This document shows, piece after piece, positions 60,662-64,000 of a stretch of 64,000 nt of DNA; the first letter of the stretch is position 1; each line of letters begins with the position of its first letter. This DNA comes from Psychrosphaera sp. B3R10. Lineage in GTDB: Bacteria > Pseudomonadota > Gammaproteobacteria > Enterobacterales > Alteromonadaceae. The notes under the pieces are model-generated. The model worked only from the letters and a program-made list of their open reading frames with translations. It was not told where the DNA came from and made no database searches. Both the position numbers and the translations under genes were made by a program. Location: contig NZ_JAHKQH010000032.1 of the NCBI RefSeq assembly GCF_018861025.1, positions 29,081 to 93,080 of the forward strand. The letters are read 5' to 3'.

Positions 60662-63600
60662 ATGCGCTTAAAACATATTAAACTTGCAGGTTTTAAATCA
60701 TTTGTAGACGCCACGACGGTGCCGTTTCCAGATCAAATGACCGCTATTGTGGGGCCAAATGGCTGTGGTAAATCTAATATCATTGACGCCGTGCGTTGGG
60801 TATTAGGCGAGTCTTCTGCTAAAAACCTTCGTGGTGATGCCATGATCGATGTCATCTTTAATGGTTCTACTAAGCGTAAACCTGTTTCCCAAGCCAGTGT
60901 TGAATTAGTCTTTGACAATACTGAGGGGCGAATTGAAGGCAATTTGGCTGACCGCGTTGAAATTTCCGTAAAACGCCAAGTTAATAAAGACGCTCAGTCC
61001 ACCTATTTTTTGAATGGTACTAAATGTCGCCGCCGAGATATTACCGATATTTTCTTAGGAACAGGTTTAGGTCCTCGTTCTTACGCAATTATCGAGCAGG
61101 GCATGATCTCACGACTCATCGAATCTAAGCCTCAGGAGCTTCGAGTATTTATCGAAGAAGCGGCAGGTATTTCAAAATACAAAGAACGCCGCCGAGAAAC
61201 TGAAAACAGAATAAAACACACTCGCGAAAACTTACTCAGACTCGAAGATGTGCGGGAAGAGTTAGGCACCCAACTTGAAAAACTCAAGCGTCAGGCGGCG
61301 ACCGCCAAACGATATAAAGAATTAAAAGCGCACGAACGTAAATTAAAGGCCGAGTTGTACGCGCTAAAGTGGCACAAATACAATGAACAACTTAATGTTT
61401 ATGAAAAAGACCGACTAGAAAAAGAAGCACAGCTAGAAGCTTTTATCGCTGAGCAACGGGGCGGTGAACTGGGGATGCTGCAATACAAACAGCAACACCA
61501 AACATTGGCCGACAATATTCAAGCCGCGCAGCAACAGGATTTTCAATTAAGCAATCAAATCACTCGTGTCGAACAGCAAAAAGTATTTGCGACAGAAAAC
61601 AGACAAAAACAAACCGAAGACTTTGCTCAGCTGAAGCAGGCTCTAGAAGATGCAGAACAACATATTGAAGTCGAACAGGAAAGCTTGTACACGCTCGAAG
61701 AGTCTTTGGCCTTTATAGAGCCTGAGCAAGCTATTGTCGATGAACAATTAGAAGAAGGTTTGGAAACTCTTGCAAATGCGGAGCACAAATTTGACAGCAG
61801 ACAAACTGCATGGGAAAAGTTGCAAAAGTTAGCAGCCAATGTCGTACAAAACAGTCAGGTTGTTAAGACTAAAATTCAAGGCCATCAACTGCAAACTGCT
61901 CGATTGACCCAACGTCAAGCTGAAGTAACTAAAGAAATTCAAGATTTTGATCTTAAATCAATAGAACAAGAATTATCGCTGTGCAACGACGAATTAGCAC
62001 TGTTAATCGAAAGTCTTGTGGAGTCCGCATCTGCCATTGACGAGCAACAAACGACCCTCAATAGCGCAGCGCAAAATAAAACAGAAACTGAGCAACAATA
62101 TTTAGCCACCAATAATCAGTTGGTATCATTGCAAGCCAAGCTCGATGGCTTAAAGCAGTGGCAGATTGAGCATGAGTCACAATCCACTGGAAAAATAGCT
62201 GAGCTTTTGGCAGACAGCAATGTGGTCAATTCAGGTTCACTTTTAACGCAGCTAGAAGTTGGATCTAATTGGGCTTACGCTATTGAAAATTTGGTCAGTT
62301 ATATGGGCTCGCCTATTTTAGTCGACCGCCTTCCTGAATCTCAAATAAATGGTCAGTTTGTTATTAATGACGTTCTCACTTCGGTACCTAATTCAATTGC
62401 GACTAAAGTGAAAGCCGGCAGTTTCCCGTCATGGTTTAATTCAATTGGTGTTGCTGAAACCACAGAGCAAGCGCTGGAGCTTGTTAAGAGTAACGAGTTT
62501 GAAAGTGCCGTTACAATACATGGGCAGTGGGTAGGCAAAAATTGGAGTTGTACAGGACCGAGTCAATCAACTAGCAATGACGGTTCTAGCGTTGAGAGTG
62601 GAGTTTTAAAAAGACTACAGCAGATCTCTGAGCTTACAATTGAAGTTGAATTACAAGAGCATGTTTTAGAGGACGTTAACCAAACGTTAATCGCAGCGCG
62701 CGAAATGCATAGGTCACAGGAAAATAATCTCCATGACTTACAAAAACAACGTCAATTGTTGGAACAAAAAAGTGCCGAGTCGCAAATGCAAGTTAAGTTG
62801 CTTGAACAGCAGCTTTCACAACATAAATTGTTGATTGCCAAATTACACAAAGAAGCTGAAACCATCGTTCTCCAGCTAGAAGAAGAACAAACTCAGATCT
62901 GGGGTTTAGAACAAGAACTTGAATTAGTTGAAACGCAACACCTTGAACATGAAAGTCAGTTACTTGAACTTGAGAACGACAAACAAAGTCTGTCGGAACA
63001 AGTCAAACAGGCCAAGCATCAAGTGGATTTAGCGAAAACCCAAAAACATCAGCTTGAATTGAAATGTCAAAATATTCAATCTCAACTCGACGTTTCACGC
63101 ACCAACATTCAGCGTGCTCATCAGCATCAGTCGCAATTGAAAGCTCGTTTTGTCGAACTTCAAACAAGCTTAACTAAAAGTGATGACCCAACCGCTGAAT
63201 TGCAGATACAGTTAGAAGCGTTGCTCGAACAAAAAATCCTGCAGGAAGAACAATTACATATACTGCAAGCTGAACTAGCTGAGGTTGCGCAGAGTATTGC
63301 CGAATTAGAAAAGGGCCAGTCTGGCGTAATGGCTAAACTGGATAAAATGCGCAGTGAAATTGAATCGATAAAACTCGATAGTGAAGGCGCTCGGGTTAGA
63401 GCTCAAAACATGTTAGAAACGCTCAGTGACATGGATCAACCGCTGAAGCCTATTTTAGATGGGATGCCAGCCGAAGCCGAAGAGCAAAAATGGACTATTG
63501 AGTTAGAAAAAACCACTAATTCTATTTCTCGTTTGGGGGCTATAAATTTAGCCGCGATTGAAGAATATGACATACAAGCAGAACGAAAAGGCTACTTAGA

Positions 63601-64000
63601 TGATCAGTTTAATGATTTGACCGGCGCGTTGGATACATTAGAGTCTGCAATTAAAAAGATTGATCGCGAATCCAGATCTAAGTTTAAGCAAACCTTTGAA
63701 CAAATAAACACGGATCTACAAATTTTATTTCCTAAGGTGTTTGGCGGTGGTACGGCTTATTTAGAACTAACCGCAGATGACATGTTAGATACAGGTGTTA
63801 CCATAATGGCGCGACCACCTGGAAAGAAAAACTCGACAATTCACCTTCTTAGTGGTGGCGAAAAAGCGTTGACCGCATTATCATTGGTGTTTTCTATTTT
63901 CCGACTGAATCCGGCACCATTTTGTATGCTCGATGAAGTTGATGCGCCACTTGACGACGCGAACGTTAGTCGATTTTGTAAGTTGGTTAAAGAAATGTCA
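60662..64000 (+). CDS. smc: SMC chromosome-segregation ATPase (3' end cut by window)
   Basis: Structural-maintenance-of-chromosomes protein that loads on DNA and helps organise and segregate chromosomes. 1113 codons are present and the frame is open at the window edge, so perhaps 20-50 residues are missing. The start MRLKHIKLAGFKSFVDATTV is typical. Walker A is GPNGCGKSNIIDAVRWVLGE (residues ~32-51). Two long Gln/Glu-rich coiled coils flank a hinge (~525-625). The C-terminal head has the signature HLLSGGEKALTALSL and Walker B with LDEVDAPLDDANVSRF. This lineage therefore uses SMC rather than MukB. It is divergent from cysZ. Confidence 0.96.
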   Translation, partial: MRLKHIKLAGFKSFVDATTVPFPDQMTAIVGPNGCGKSNIIDAVRWVLGESSAKNLRGDAMIDVIFNGSTKRKPVSQASVELVFDNTEGRIEGNLADRVEISVKRQVNKDAQSTYFLNGTKCRRRDITDIFLGTGLGPRSYAIIEQGMISRLIESKPQELRVFIEEAAGISKYKERRRETENRIKHTRENLLRLEDVREELGTQLEKLKRQAATAKRYKELKAHERKLKAELYALKWHKYNEQLNVYEKDRLEKEAQLEAFIAEQRGGELGMLQYKQQHQTLADNIQAAQQQDFQLSNQITRVEQQKVFATENRQKQTEDFAQLKQALEDAEQHIEVEQESLYTLEESLAFIEPEQAIVDEQLEEGLETLANAEHKFDSRQTAWEKLQKLAANVVQNSQVVKTKIQGHQLQTARLTQRQAEVTKEIQDFDLKSIEQELSLCNDELALLIESLVESASAIDEQQTTLNSAAQNKTETEQQYLATNNQLVSLQAKLDGLKQWQIEHESQSTGKIAELLADSNVVNSGSLLTQLEVGSNWAYAIENLVSYMGSPILVDRLPESQINGQFVINDVLTSVPNSIATKVKAGSFPSWFNSIGVAETTEQALELVKSNEFESAVTIHGQWVGKNWSCTGPSQSTSNDGSSVESGVLKRLQQISELTIEVELQEHVLEDVNQTLIAAREMHRSQENNLHDLQKQRQLLEQKSAESQMQVKLLEQQLSQHKLLIAKLHKEAETIVLQLEEEQTQIWGLEQELELVETQHLEHESQLLELENDKQSLSEQVKQAKHQVDLAKTQKHQLELKCQNIQSQLDVSRTNIQRAHQHQSQLKARFVELQTSLTKSDDPTAELQIQLEALLEQKILQEEQLHILQAELAEVAQSIAELEKGQSGVMAKLDKMRSEIESIKLDSEGARVRAQNMLETLSDMDQPLKPILDGMPAEAEEQKWTIELEKTTNSISRLGAINLAAIEEYDIQAERKGYLDDQFNDLTGALDTLESAIKKIDRESRSKFKQTFEQINTDLQILFPKVFGGGTAYLELTADDMLDTGVTIMARPPGKKNSTIHLLSGGEKALTALSLVFSIFRLNPAPFCMLDEVDAPLDDANVSRFCKLVKEMS

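Noticed and set aside
1-64000. tRNA, rRNA, CRISPR array, intact IS or prophage
   Set aside because: Reading through the intergenic gaps showed no cloverleaf-like tRNA, regular spacer-repeat array, transposase, integrase or phage structural genes.

Overview
The window looks like a chromosomal segment of a marine, alga-associated gammaproteobacterium of the order Alteromonadales (Catenovulum/Paraglaciecola-like). This placement is an inference from several things: the cysZ-smc arrangement, the oxyR-ahpC-ahpF block, several large TonB-dependent receptors, an AT-rich base composition, and red-algal polysaccharide genes. No tRNA, rRNA, CRISPR array, intact insertion sequence or prophage was seen. 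Genes are densely packed and alternate in strand, with many hairpin terminators between units.

Layout. 0.3-7.4 kb: a BCCT osmolyte transporter (-), a TonB-dependent receptor and a TPR-sulfotransferase (+). 7.4-11.8 kb: an MHYT hybrid histidine kinase followed by an HD-GYP response regulator (-). 11.8-12.5 kb: a 700-bp gap with an orphan terminator and a 25-bp operator-like palindrome. 12.5-31.6 kb: a polysaccharide utilization locus (+). It encodes an anhydrogalactonate cycloisomerase-like enzyme, an aldehyde dehydrogenase, an S1 sulfatase, a 1227-residue TonB-dependent receptor, a BIG2/CBM-like lipoprotein, a kappa-carrageenase-like GH16, a two-domain lipoprotein of unknown function, a DUF6445 protein, a GH42-like (possibly GH167) glycosidase with a GlyGly-CTERM-like tail, and two paralogous VCBS/ASPIC lipoproteins. 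Together they would cut a sulfated anhydrogalactose-containing galactan (carrageenan type favoured, agar type possible), remove sulfate, import oligosaccharides, and oxidise and isomerise anhydrogalactose. Galactose released by the same route could enter the galTKEM (Leloir) operon at 48-52.5 kb, under a GalR/LacI-type repressor.

31.7-38.4 kb: an AbgT transporter, OxyR with divergent ahpC and ahpF, a CDF metal exporter and an FKBP isomerase. 38.5-46.4 kb: a Fur-box-preceded heme module made of a TonB receptor, a HmuY-like lipoprotein and a CobN-family protein with a signal peptide and a C-terminal anchor. That topology points to a HmuS-type heme dechelatase rather than vitamin B12 synthesis. 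This is the least expected system in the window. 46.5-52.5 kb: a small membrane protein, the repressor and galT-galK-galE-galM, with a terminator-like hairpin just before galE.

52.6-64 kb: a hotdog thioesterase, cytochrome b561, cytochrome c', a CadC/ToxR-like membrane regulator with a propeller-like periplasmic domain, an unrecognised two-TM protein, glutaryl-CoA dehydrogenase, CysZ, and smc cut by the window edge (1113 codons present). Family assignments come from motifs and remembered family features, with no database search. Enzyme specificities in the polysaccharide locus are inferences.
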